Shown piece by piece: positions 9,124 through 18,977 of a stretch of 47,631 bases of DNA (the stretch's first letter is position 1; the number at the start of each line of letters is the position of its first letter). Below the pieces are notes generated by a model. It was not told the DNA's origin, made no database searches, and saw only the letters and a list, made by a program, of their open reading frames with translations. Both the position numbers and the translations under genes were made by a program. This DNA is from Neisseriaceae bacterium PsAf. GTDB lineage: Bacteria; Pseudomonadota; Gammaproteobacteria; Burkholderiales; Neisseriaceae. The stretch is taken from positions 1 through 47,631 of the forward strand of contig WNLJ01000024.1 in assembly GCA_017114885.1 (NCBI GenBank), written 5' to 3'.

Positions 9124-10233
9124 ATGTCTCATGAAATTTTATTTACTCCGGTTGCAATTGGAAACTCTCAATTGAAAAACCGTATTGTTATGGCGCCATT
9201 AACCCGTTTAAGATCCATTGAACCTGGCGATATTCCTTCACCTCTTGCAATTGAGTATTATTCACAAAGAGCTAGTGCTGGTTTGATTATCACAGAAGCA
9301 ACGAACGTCTCAGCTCAAGCAAAAGGCTACCAAGGTGCGCCAGGCATACACACAGATGAGCAACAAGCCGCTTGGAAAAAAATTGTTGATTCCGTACATG
9401 CTAAAGATGGCAAAATTGCTGTTCAACTATGGCATACTGGTTCCGTTTCACATAAAAATGTGCAACCAAATCATTCAGCACCTATTTCTGCTTCTGCTGT
9501 TAGCGTTGGCTCTCGTACCTCATTGCGTGACGATAATGGCAACGTAATTAGAGTCGAATCCACTACCCCGCGAGAAGCATCCTTAGATGAAATTAAACAA
9601 GTGATTATTGATTTTGCCAATGCTACTCAACGAGCTAAAGAAGCAGGATTTGATTTTGTAGAAATTCATGGTGCACATGGATATTTACTGGCTCAGTTTT
9701 GGTCTGAAATTACCAATCAACGTCAAGATGAATACGGAGACAATCGTGAAAATCGTGCTCGTTTAACTTTAGAAGTACTAGATGCTTGTATCAAAGCATG
9801 GGATAAAGAACATGTCGGTATTCGTATTTCTCCTATGGGCGAATTCAATAACTTAGATTTGGGTCATAATGAAGAAGATACCCTATGGATAATTGAAAAA
9901 ATTGCTGAATATTCTCCTGCTTATTTGCATATTTCAGAATCAGATTGGGTAGATGGTATTTCTTCATATTCTCCTAAATTTTATAAAAAAATTCGCCAAG
10001 CTTTCAATAATACCATCATTGCTGCTGGTGGTTATGATGTTAACAAAGCTGAAAAAAGAATTAATGATAGTTATGCTGATGCAGTTGCTTTTGGCCGAGC
10101 TTATATTGCTAATCCAGATTTAGTTGAAAGATTTTCTCAAGATGCACCGCTCAATGAATCTTATAAAGAAACTATTTATGGTGGTGATGAAAAAGGTTAT
10201 ATTGATTATCCTATTTTACAAACAAAAAACTAA
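9124..10233 (+). CDS. nemA: Old Yellow Enzyme family alkene reductase (NemA-like)
   Basis: A 369-residue FMN-dependent NADPH oxidoreductase of the Old Yellow Enzyme family that reduces activated C=C bonds and nitro compounds such as N-ethylmaleimide. Family signatures are in order: NRIVMAPLTR near residue 19, HGAHGYLLAQF near 184 (the active-site HGA), RISPMG near 238, and the C-terminal GRAYIANPDLVER with the FMN phosphate site. Length is close to E. coli NemA (365). AGAAAGGA precedes the ATG. It stands alone, with no adjacent repressor gene of the NemR type. A role in detoxifying electrophiles is family knowledge; the natural substrate is unknown. Confidence 0.92.
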   Translation: MSHEILFTPVAIGNSQLKNRIVMAPLTRLRSIEPGDIPSPLAIEYYSQRASAGLIITEATNVSAQAKGYQGAPGIHTDEQQAAWKKIVDSVHAKDGKIAVQLWHTGSVSHKNVQPNHSAPISASAVSVGSRTSLRDDNGNVIRVESTTPREASLDEIKQVIIDFANATQRAKEAGFDFVEIHGAHGYLLAQFWSEITNQRQDEYGDNRENRARLTLEVLDACIKAWDKEHVGIRISPMGEFNNLDLGHNEEDTLWIIEKIAEYSPAYLHISESDWVDGISSYSPKFYKKIRQAFNNTIIAAGGYDVNKAEKRINDSYADAVAFGRAYIANPDLVERFSQDAPLNESYKETIYGGDEKGYIDYPILQTKN

Positions 10234-10300
10234 AATAAGATTAATCTTACCGGCTAACATAAATTAAATCCCAACATTCTTCTGTAAATGATATTGACCC

Positions 10301-10346
10301 ATCCATTGTAATTATGATTAAATAAACCCTAATAATTACAATGGAT
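10301..10346. repeat. Perfect 15-bp inverted repeat downstream of nemA
   Basis: Arms 10301-10315 and 10332-10346 are perfectly complementary with a 16-base spacer. There is no T run after the right arm, so it is not a typical intrinsic terminator, although it lies 68 bases after the nemA stop. It also borders the decayed transposase region, so it may be a relic of mobile DNA. Confidence 0.55.
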
Positions 10347-10477
10347 TATTTATAATAATCATATTAAATTATTGCTATAACAGATGAGTTAACTACCACT
10401 TTAAAACAAACTTTCCTCTTTACTAAAAAAGTAAACCTGGAACTAATAAGCATTCCTTTATCAAAAATTTTCAAACC

Positions 10478-11094
10478 TTAACACAAAGTGCAACAGTTAT
10501 TTTTCGAATAAGCATCATAACCAAGTTTTTCAATTGGTCTATTATTAAGTTTTTGCATTGCTAGATTAATTTCTTCTTCTGTGATTCCTCTGGCATCTTT
10601 AATTCTTAGGAAAATATTGTCTAATTAGTTCATTGGCGTTTTCAGTAGTACCTATTTCCCCAAAAGAATAAGAATGTGCAAAATAAAAATTGATATTGAT
10701 TGCTTTTTCTGAATCAGTGTATAACCACTCTCTATTTTATTGTTCAACTAAACTACAATGTCTTGCTGATGAGCTTTACCAGTAAATAGTATCTCCTCCC
10801 AAACCCTCACGAAGGCCTTGACTAACTTATCTTGGTCTATGATCAATACGTACTATATCTCTGATAGGCATACCGCTTCTTTTTCTTTTTTACAATATAG
10901 CAGACGTAAATGACGGTATAACAACCCTCTTAAACTTTGTTCTTATAAATTAAGATAAATACTTTCTGTATAATTCCTATGTTTCACTTTAATTCTTTAC
11001 TAATACCAATATAATCTTTGCTATTGTAATATTTGTCTTGTTCAACGCATAAACCTAGTATCGTTATTCTTTGAGTAAAGTGCTGATAACTCAT
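10478..11094 (-). pseudogene. Decayed IS30-family transposase
   Basis: No open frame survives, but reading the minus strand across frames gives consecutive IS30 signatures. From the right: MSYQHFTQR (ATG at 11094) and ISKELK, resembling the N-terminal helix-turn-helix; then IRDIVRIDHRPR and GDTIYW, resembling the first catalytic block; FYFAHSYSFGEIGTTENAN near 10660-10690 and ELIRQYFPK just after it, the conserved DDE block around the catalytic Glu; finally GITEEEINLAMQ followed by LNNRPIEKLGY, the family C-terminus. At least four frameshifts and several stops separate the pieces, so the gene is long dead. The ends of the element and target duplications could not be located with confidence. 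Confidence 0.75.
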
Positions 11095-11245
11095 CTGTGC
11101 AATCTCGACTGTAGTGGTTTAGAAAGCAGATATTTTAACTTCATGTTAGAATTCACCCAATTTTATAACATAAATTTAGAATTAATATATTTAGATTAAT
11201 AATTATCAATCAAATCTAAAAAATAATATATAAATCAATTATTTA

Positions 11246-11518
11246 TCACTTAGAAAATTCTTTTAATTCATCCAACATACCAATACCAGTAGCAATCACA
11301 TCTGCTAAAGTTGTCAGCGTAAATACAGGCAATGAAACAAAACCAGACGGTAATCCTAAGTTGTCAAATACTGAGGAATTGCCTGCCAAACTACCCATTA
11401 TTGCATTGCCAACCGAATCATCTTTTATTATTGCTTTATTTGGCAAAGGCCCTGCTTGATTGATACTAACCGCTAACAATAAAGCACTCATGACCAATAC
11501 ACTGCTTAATTTTTTCAT
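11246..11518 (-). CDS. Small secreted protein, unknown function
   Basis: A 90-residue protein with a good Sec signal peptide: Met-Lys-Lys start, hydrophobic core at about residues 6-18, and a likely cleavage after Asn-Gln-Ala near residue 22. The mature part is about 68 residues, rich in Gly, Leu and Val, with no Cys. A hydrophobic stretch at about 57-80 could insert in a membrane. I recognise no family. A TATAAT on this strand at 11564-11569 could serve as -10. It stands isolated beside the dead insertion sequence. A small exported peptide, for example bacteriocin-like, is possible but unproven. Confidence 0.6.
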   Translation of the reverse strand: MKKLSSVLVMSALLLAVSINQAGPLPNKAIIKDDSVGNAIMGSLAGNSSVFDNLGLPSGFVSLPVFTLTTLADVIATGIGMLDELKEFSK

Positions 11519-11717
11519 ATCTTTTTAGACCTGTGTCTCATTTTTTTATTAAAATTAAAAATAATTATAACAATCTTTACATTGTAAATAATCTATTTGA
11601 GTCGTCGATATTAGCTTAATACAAGCTATTAGGTCAATATTAAACCTTCTCAATGCTTATTCAAAAAACACTTATATTTCTTATGATAATTTTTTGTTTA
11701 TTTTTGCTATAAATTTC

Positions 11718-11746
11718 TTGACGATTTTATAAAATTACTCTATTTT
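11718..11746 (+). promoter_or_regulatory. Candidate gltB promoter
   Basis: TTGACG (11718-11723), a 17-base spacer and TATTTT (11741-11746) lie about 60 bases before the gltB ATG. The -35 is five of six to consensus and the spacing is ideal; the -10 is weaker. Confidence 0.5.
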
Positions 11747-11808
11747 TTTTGTCTAAACTAGAAAAAAAATTATAACAGTAAAACCATCACCAAGGAATCG
11801 ATTAATCC

Positions 11809-14800
11809 ATGCTTTACAACCCCAAACTTATTAAAGAAAACTGTGGATTTGGCCTGATTGCCAATCTAGAAGGTCAAGCCAGTCATAAAGTTGTTAGAAA
11901 TGCTATTCTTGGGCTTTCACGAATGCAACACCGTGGCGCTATTTTATCAGATGGTAAAACAGGCGATGGCTGTGGTTTATTAATGCAAATGCCACATCAT
12001 TTTTTCCAATCACTTACTCAAGAAAAAAACATTCCTTTAGCTAAAAATTTTGCTGTGGGCATGATTTTCTTTCCTCAAGATCAAACATTGATTGAAGAAT
12101 TTCAAAAAATCATTCAAGAAGAATTAATCGAAGAAACTTTATCAATTGTCACTTGGCGTGATGTTCCTGTTGATGTCTCGGTTCTAGGTAAGATAGCTGC
12201 TTCAACTTTACCCGTTATTAAACAAGTGTTTATCAATACCCCTGCTGGCTGGCGTGTCAAAGACATGGAACGTCGTCTCTTTATGGCCAGAAGAAAAATA
12301 GAAAAGAGAATCACTCATAATGATTTTTATATTTGTAGTTTATCTAATCAAGTGATTGTTTATAAAGGCTTGTGTATGCCCAAAGATTTGCCTAAATTTT
12401 ATTTAGATTTGGCTGATCTACGCATGCAATCTTCAATTTGTCTATTCCATCAGCGATTTTCTACGAATACTTCTCCTGAATGGAAACTAGCCCAACCTTT
12501 TCGCTACTTAGCGCACAATGGAGAAATTAACACCATTTCAGCCAATCGTGCTTGGGCAAAAGCCAGAGCCTATAAATATAACACACCCTTAATCCCTGAT
12601 TTACAAACTGCTATTCCATTTGTCAATGAAACAGGATCTGATTCTAGTTCTCTGGATAATATGTTTGAATTATTCATTAATGGGGGCATGGATGTTTTCC
12701 GAGCTATGCGTTTATTGATCCCCCCCTGCTTGGCAAAACAATCCTGATCTAGATCAAGATTTAAAAGCCTTTTATAGCTTTAATTCTATGCATATGTAAC
12801 CTTGGGATGGTCCAGCGGTCGTTGTTTTTAGTGATGGTCGCTATGCAGCTTGTACGCTAGATAGAAATGGTCTACGTCCTGCTCGTTTTGTCATTACTTC
12901 AGATCAATTAATTACCATTTCCTCTGAAGTAGGCATTTGGGATTACGCCCCTGATGAAGTGGTCACTAAAGGGCGTGTTGGGCCAGGTGAATTATTAGTC
13001 ATTGATACAAAATTAGGTAAATTATTAAATGCCCAAGAGATTGGTGAAGATATTAAGAAAAGAAACCCTTATAAAGAATGGTTAAAACGCAATGTGCTCA
13101 AATTAACTCCTTTTGAAGAACTAAGTGAAAAAGAAGCAGGTAAAGCAACGCTTTCTCCGACCTTACTTTTAAACTTCCAAAAAGAGTTGGGCTTTAATAC
13201 AGAAGAATTAGAGAGCGTTTTAAGAGTCTTGGGTGAAAATGGACAAGAAGCTGTTGGCTCCATGGGTGATGATGCTCCTTTTGCTGTTTTTTCAAAACAA
13301 CACCGTGTTATTTATGATTATTTTCGTCAGTATTTTGCTCAAGTAACCAATCCACCGATTGACCCTTTGCGCGAAGCTCATGTCATGAGTCTCTCTACTA
13401 GTATCGGTCGAGAAATGAGTGTCTTTTATGAAACAGAAGGCATGTCTAATCGAGTTAATTTTAAATCGCCTGTTTTATTGTATGCTGATATTCAGCAATT
13501 ATTAAACCTACCGAGCGAACACTATCAACATCATAATATTGATATTACTTATGATATTAATGAGCAAACACTAGAAGAACGATTGCATGAAATTGCGAAT
13601 GAGACAGAACAAGCAGTCAAACAGGGTGCTGTAATTTTATTGTTATCGGATAAAAATATTAGTACGACACGTGCACCTGTTCCTGATCCTTTAGCTGTTG
13701 GGCTTGTTCAAAAGCGCTTGGTTGAAAAAAATCTGCGTTGTGATGCCAATATTATTGTTGAAACAGGTTCCACTCGAGATTCACATCAATTCGCTGTCTT
13801 ACTTAGCCTTGGTGCAACAGCAATTTATCCTTATCTGGCCTATGAATCTCTTGCCAATATGGTTCAAAAAAACGCTATTTCTGTTCCTTTACATACTGTA
13901 ATGCTAAATTATAGAAATGGAATTAATAAAGGTCTTTATAAGATTATGTCCAAAATGGGCATCTCCACTATTTCGTCTTATCGATGTGCGCACTTATTTG
14001 AAATCGTTGGCTTAAATAATGATATCGTTAAACTATGTTTTGATGGCATGGTCAGTCGCATTGCGGGTTGTAGTTTTATAGACTTAAATAATGATGTTCT
14101 TAACAATCATCGTTTTGCTTGGAAAATCAACAGACCTTTAAAGTACAGGAGGCTTTCTCAAATATAAACCTCAAGGTGAATACCATGCTTATAATCCTGA
14201 TGTAGTCAATCAACTGAAAAAAGCTGTTCAAACAGGTCGTTTTGAAGACTATGCTATTTATCGTGATACCGTGAATCATCGCCCTCCTTTATGTGTGCGT
14301 GATTTATTAAGTCTTAAAATCAATCCCGATAAGGCTATTTCTATCGACGAAGTAGAACCTGCTACTAACTTATATGCTCGTTTTGATAGTGCTGCTATGA
14401 GTATTGGCGCCCTCAGTCCTGAAGCACATGAAGCGATTGCAATTGCGATGAATCGACTTGGTGGGTTTTCTAATTCAGGCGAAGGCGGTGAAGATCCTAA
14501 ACGCTATGGCACAGAAAAGGTCTCAAGAATTAAACAAGTTGCTTCTGGTCGTTTTTGGGTAACCCCTGCGTATCTGATGAGCGCTGATGTCATTCAAATC
14601 AAAGTGGCTCAAGGGGCAAAACCTGGAGAAGGTGGACAATTGCCATGGGATAAAGTAACACCCTATATTGCTCAATTGCGCTATGCTGTACCTGGTTCAA
14701 CTTTGATTTCTCCTCCGCCGCACCATGATATTTATTCTATTGAAGATTTAGCGCAGTTGATTTTTGATTTAAAACAAATTAATCCTAAAGCATTAATTTC

Positions 14801-16271
14801 AGTCAAATTGGTTTCATTACCTGGTGTGGGAACCATTGCAAGTGGCGTTGCTAAAGCATACGCTGACTTAATCACGATTTCTGGCTATGATGGTGGTACA
14901 GGTGCTTCCCCTTTAACCAGTATTAAATATGCCGGTAGTGCTTGGGAGTTGGGGTTGGCAGAAGCACAACAATCTCTCGTTGAAAATGCCTTGCGTTATA
15001 AAATTAGCTTACAAACCGATGGTGGTTTAAAAACAGGTTTAGATATTGTTAAAGCGGCTATTCTAGGTGCTGAGAGTTTTGGTTTTGGTACAGGCCCTAT
15101 GATTGCGATAGGCTGTCGTTATTTGCGCATTTGTCATTTAAATAATTGTGCTACTGGCGTAGCCACACAAGATGATACGTTAAGAGAAAAACATTTTAAC
15201 GGCTTGCCTGAACGTGTTATGAACTATTTTAAATTTCTTGCTGAAGATGTTCGCCAGATTATGGCTAGTTTAGGCATCAAACAATTAACTGACTTAATTG
15301 GTCGAACTGATTTATTAGAAGTAATAAATGGACTCACTGACAAACAAAAAGGACTGCATTTAGACAACCTACTCTATCAACCTCGTAATGAAGAAGAACA
15401 TGCAACAAATTGTACTACCGCCAATCATCCTTTTGATCAGGGGCTACTCAATCAAAAAATTGTAGAAGTTTGTGCACAAGCACTAGAAGATGGTAGCAGC
15501 ATTGAGGCTGATTTTGATATTACTAATATTGATCGCTCAGTTGGCGCCCGTCTCTCAGGATTGATTGCCCAAACTCATGGCAATTTAGGACGAGAAGAAC
15601 AGTTATTCGACTTAAAATTCACGGGGACTGCAGGACAAAGTTTTGATGTATGGCTAACAGGCTCTGTGCATCTTACTTTGACAGGTGATGCCAATGATTA
15701 TGTGGGTAAAGGCATGACTGGTGGTCAAATTGTCATTAAACCACATACCGGTACTGCGTTTAAGGCACATGATGCTGCTATTATGGGCAATACTTGTTTG
15801 TATGGCGCGACTGGTGGGGTTTTATTTGCTTCTGGAAAAGCAGGTGAGCGATTTGCCGTGCGTAATTCTGGAGCAATTACTGTGGTCGAAGGCATCGGAG
15901 ATAATGGCTGTGAATAAATGACAGGGGTTGTTGTCTGTGTTTTAGGGAAAACGGGCATTAACTTTAGGGCTGGTATGACAGGAGGTTTTGCTTATGTTCT
16001 GGATACTGACCAAGCATTTAAGAAACGTCTTAATGCCGAATTAGTAGAAGGTTTATGCATTGTAGATATCCCGACTCATCAAGAACACCTAAGAGGATTA
16101 ATCGAAGAACACGTTCGTTTAACGCGTAGTGCAATTGGCGAACAAGTTTTATCCAATTGGGATGATTATATTCAGCAATTTGTTTTAATAAAACCCATCG
16201 CAAATGATGTTAATGCATTACTCGGCCATAGACGCCGTAGTGCCAATGAAATTAGATTAGCGGCACAATAA
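11809..16271 (+). pseudogene. gltB: Glutamate synthase large subunit, broken by four lesions
   Basis: GltB normally makes glutamate from glutamine and 2-oxoglutarate with GltD. The locus is collinear with a full protein of about 1486 residues: N-terminal glutaminase with the nucleophile Cys in ENCGFG (codon 12), a central domain, the FMN domain with the 3Fe-4S Cys cluster ([12 protein letters not shown] near 15117) and the C-terminal beta-helix. It is broken four times: an extra C in the C run at 12720-12726; TAA at 12797-12799 where Glu is expected (MHM-stop-PWDG); one extra base near 14147, before [13 protein letters not shown]; and TAA at 15915-15917 where Tyr is expected (NGCE-stop-MTG). 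No large deletion is present, so decay looks recent. gltD follows at once and is intact. Confidence 0.93.
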
Positions 16272-16283
16272 TAAGGAATACAC

Positions 16284-17690
16284 ATGAAATCATCTGGCAA
16301 TATTTACCAATTTATTGATTTACCAAGAGTTGAGGCACCTAAAAAAACGCTAGAAGAAAGAAAAGGTACTTTTAATGAAATTTACCATATTTTTTCTGAG
16401 ACTCAAGCTCAATCTCAAGCAGATCGTTGCTTGGCCTGTGGTAATCCGTACTGTCAACATAAATGCCCTGTGAATAATAATATCCCTAATTGGCTAAAAT
16501 TAGTGTATGAAGGCAGAATTATAGAAGCTGCTGAATTATCTTTAACCAATATCTTACCTGAAATTTGTGTCAGAGTCTGTCCTCAAGATCGTTTATGTGA
16601 GGGTTCTTGTACCATTAATGATGAATATGGTGCTGTTACTATTGGTGGAATTGAAAAATACATTACTGAAACAGCTTTTGAAATGGGCTGGAAACCACAG
16701 GTGATAGCTAAAGAAGAAAATGCTAAAAAAGTCGCAGTTGTTGGCTATGGTCCTGCTGGTTTGGCTTGTGCTGATTTTTTAAATAGAAATGGCGTACGAG
16801 TCACTGTGTATGAACGACAACCTGAAATTGGAGGGCTGCTGACTTTTGGCATTCCTGCTTTTAAACTGGAAAAAGAAGTTTTAATTCGTCGTCGAGAAAT
16901 TTTTCAAGAGCTAGGCATTGAATTTCAATTAAATACAGAAATTGGCAAAGATATTTCTTTAACAGAATTAGAAAATCAATACGATGCTATTTTTCTTGGC
17001 ACGGGTACTTATCAGGGTATGATGGCTAATATTCCGCGTGAATACGCAAAAGGTGTTTATTCTGCTCTGCCCTTTTTAATCAGTAATACAGAGCATTTAA
17101 TGGGCTTTGAGTCTGATAATTATGTTTCTATGCAAGATAAAAAAGTAGTGGTATTAGGCGGCGGTGATACAGCAATGGATTGTGTGCGTACGTCTATCCG
17201 CCAACAAGCTGCTAGTGTTCATTGTGTTTATCGTCGTGATGCAGAAAATATGCCATGTTCTAAAAAAGAATTTCACAATGCTCAAGAAGAAGGAGTGGAA
17301 TTTATTTTTAATGCACAACCTGTTGCTGTGGTCGTAAATGAACAAAACGAAGTCACAGGCATTCAAGTGACTAAAACACAATTGGGTGAGCCAGATGAAA
17401 AAGGACGTCGTCGTGCAGAAATAATCCCTAATAGTGAAACGACGATTTCCTGCGATGCGATTATTATTGCCTTTGGGTTTACGCCTCACGCTATGCCATG
17501 GCTGAATGAAGTAAAGGTTACTATTGATGAAAAAGGACGTATTATCGCCAATAATACTTTTCCTCATCAAACCAATAATCCAAAATTCTTTGCTGGAGGT
17601 GATATTACCCGAGGCTCTGATTTGGTAGTGACTGCTGTTTTAGAAGGTAGAAATGCAGCTTTTAGTATCATGGATTTTTTAACGATTTAA
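16284..17690 (+). CDS. gltD: Glutamate synthase small subunit
   Basis: A 468-residue NADPH-dependent electron-entry subunit of glutamate synthase. It has an N-terminal 4Fe-4S region with Cys at about 49, 52, 57, 61 and 95, 99, 105, 109, an FAD-binding GxGxxG (VGYGPAGLAC, about 153-162), and a second dinucleotide site (VLGGGDTAMD, about 288) for NADPH. The C-terminal GGDITRGSDLVVTA completes the flavin site. The frame is intact, 12 bases after the end of the broken gltB, with an AAGGAA ribosome site. Without GltB it cannot make glutamate; stand-alone GltD-like proteins can act as general NADPH:acceptor oxidoreductases, so it may be kept for another role or simply not yet decayed. Confidence 0.95.
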   Translation: MKSSGNIYQFIDLPRVEAPKKTLEERKGTFNEIYHIFSETQAQSQADRCLACGNPYCQHKCPVNNNIPNWLKLVYEGRIIEAAELSLTNILPEICVRVCPQDRLCEGSCTINDEYGAVTIGGIEKYITETAFEMGWKPQVIAKEENAKKVAVVGYGPAGLACADFLNRNGVRVTVYERQPEIGGLLTFGIPAFKLEKEVLIRRREIFQELGIEFQLNTEIGKDISLTELENQYDAIFLGTGTYQGMMANIPREYAKGVYSALPFLISNTEHLMGFESDNYVSMQDKKVVVLGGGDTAMDCVRTSIRQQAASVHCVYRRDAENMPCSKKEFHNAQEEGVEFIFNAQPVAVVVNEQNEVTGIQVTKTQLGEPDEKGRRRAEIIPNSETTISCDAIIIAFGFTPHAMPWLNEVKVTIDEKGRIIANNTFPHQTNNPKFFAGGDITRGSDLVVTAVLEGRNAAFSIMDFLTI

Positions 17691-17717
17691 AAATAATTTT
17701 TAAAAAAGGCATAAATC

Positions 17718-18190
17718 ATGGATATTGAAAAATATTTTTTCAAAATGTTGATGGTAAAAACCCTTATAATCTCTATTATATTTATTCTGGTATGTATATT
17801 ATATTAATGGTCTCCTTATTTTTTTTAGACGAATATTTTAACATGTGCTTACGTCAAAACAAATGTTTCATTTATTTATTCATAATTGCCATAGCACTCA
17901 TGGCCAACTTTGCATCATTGATTTTAAAAGCTAGTTTAATATACTCAAAAGATAAAATCTGTACAATTATCATTTCAATTGCGATATTACTCATCTTCAT
18001 CTTCGCTACTACTGGCATTACATGCTATTTTGAAGACTCAATTGAAATAATTGATAACATTATAATTTTAATATTATTGCTGATTATCAGTAATTTTGCC
18101 GATGTCATACCTGAATATTTTAATCATAAAAATCATAGTGATAAATTTAATTATTATGATATCTTTATGAAATGGTTTAGGAAAATATAA
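17718..18190 (+). pseudogene. Small membrane protein with an N-terminal frameshift
   Basis: Translation signals (AAAAGG, then ATG at 17718) open a frame that ends after 29 codons at 17807. A second frame runs on to 18190 and encodes at least 132 residues with four hydrophobic segments, but it has no ribosome site of its own at the ATG at 17792. Joining them by one added T in the T run at 17733-17738 gives one 157-residue protein beginning MDIEKYFFQNVDGKNPYN and leading into the membrane part. So this looks like one gene frameshifted in a homopolymer. I do not recognise the family. It could alternatively be translated from 17792 alone. Confidence 0.55.
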
Positions 18191-18326
18191 TTTTAAAAAT
18201 TTTTATATTTCTCATTATGTTCATATAATTTTATAATTTTTGCATTTTTGCTCCTACAATATTGTGAATATCATGAATGAAATGTTTTGACCCAGAATTA
18301 ACCCTATAAAAATAAATATATTATTT

Positions 18327-18731
18327 ATGAATACAGAAGAATTATTACAACAAGCAATTGATATTGCTATTAAAGGACAAAAAAATGGCGGTGGTCCTTT
18401 TGGGGCAGTGATTGCCAAAGATGGTGAGCCGATTGTCACTTGTCATAATCAAGTGACCAACCATAACGACCCAACGGCACACGCTGAAGTAGAAGCGATT
18501 CGCCAAGCCTGTCAAAAATTGAATACTTTTGATTTATCTGGTTATGATATTTATTGCTCATGTGAACCCTGCCCCATGTGTCTCGCCGCTATTTATTGGG
18601 CCAGACTGGGTCATATTTATTACGCTTGCACTAAAGAAGACGCCAAAGAGCACGGCTTTGATGATTCATTTATTTACGAGCAAATGGCGTTAGATATTAA
18701 TCAAAGAAAGATTACACAAAAAACTTGTTAA
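18327..18731 (+). CDS. Guanine/cytosine deaminase-family enzyme, C-terminus frameshifted
   Basis: A 134-residue member of the cytidine deaminase-like zinc hydrolases, closest in layout to bacterial guanine deaminase GuaD (guanine to xanthine). The zinc site is complete: THAHAE-type His-Ala-Glu (PTAHAEVEA, about residues 50-58) and the PCPMC motif at about 86-90. FGFDD-like text (HGFDDSFIYEQ) follows near 112, as in GuaD. The frame stops at 18731 after KITQKTC, but the +2 frame continues with LLRDEGLEAFQVGDKN to a stop at 18793, matching the usual GuaD end. One base appears lost near 18718-18724. The active-site part is intact, so partial function is possible. Confidence 0.8.
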   Translation: MNTEELLQQAIDIAIKGQKNGGGPFGAVIAKDGEPIVTCHNQVTNHNDPTAHAEVEAIRQACQKLNTFDLSGYDIYCSCEPCPMCLAAIYWARLGHIYYACTKEDAKEHGFDDSFIYEQMALDINQRKITQKTC

Positions 18732-18922
18732 GAGATGAGGGATTAGAGGCTTTTCAAGTAGGGGATAAGAATATTCAAAAAATTGAATATTAATCAATAA
18801 GAAATTAATTAAATAAGAGAACATTATGCTTAATATTATGAAATTATAAAAACAGATCTCCTTGGTAAAATCGTATATCATAAACTCTAGTACAAAATAC
18901 AATTTTTTTACTGACTATAAAA

Positions 18923-18961
18923 TAATAAAAAGACCTAATATTTTATTAGGTCTTTTTATTA
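18923..18961. terminator. Bidirectional intrinsic terminator
   Basis: A long hairpin (left arm 18923-18940, right arm 18944-18961, loop TTT) contains the core AGACCTAATA/TATTAGGTCT and is flanked by an A tract on the left and a T tract on the right. It can end rightward transcripts from the deaminase gene and leftward transcripts from the hibernation-factor-like gene. Confidence 0.85.
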
Positions 18962-18977
18962 AATAACTAACCACTAA

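Larger units (their letters stand above)
10234..11245. other. Non-coding kilobase around a dead insertion sequence
   Basis: No intact gene is present between nemA and the small secreted protein gene. The stretch contains the 15-bp inverted repeat (10301-10346) and the IS30-type relic (10478-11094). The remaining AT-rich flanks show nothing else I can identify. Confidence 0.6.

Noticed and set aside
15725-15958. Open frame of 77 codons on the minus strand inside gltB
   Set aside because: It is the antisense shadow of the conserved C-terminal gltB region and has no ribosome site.
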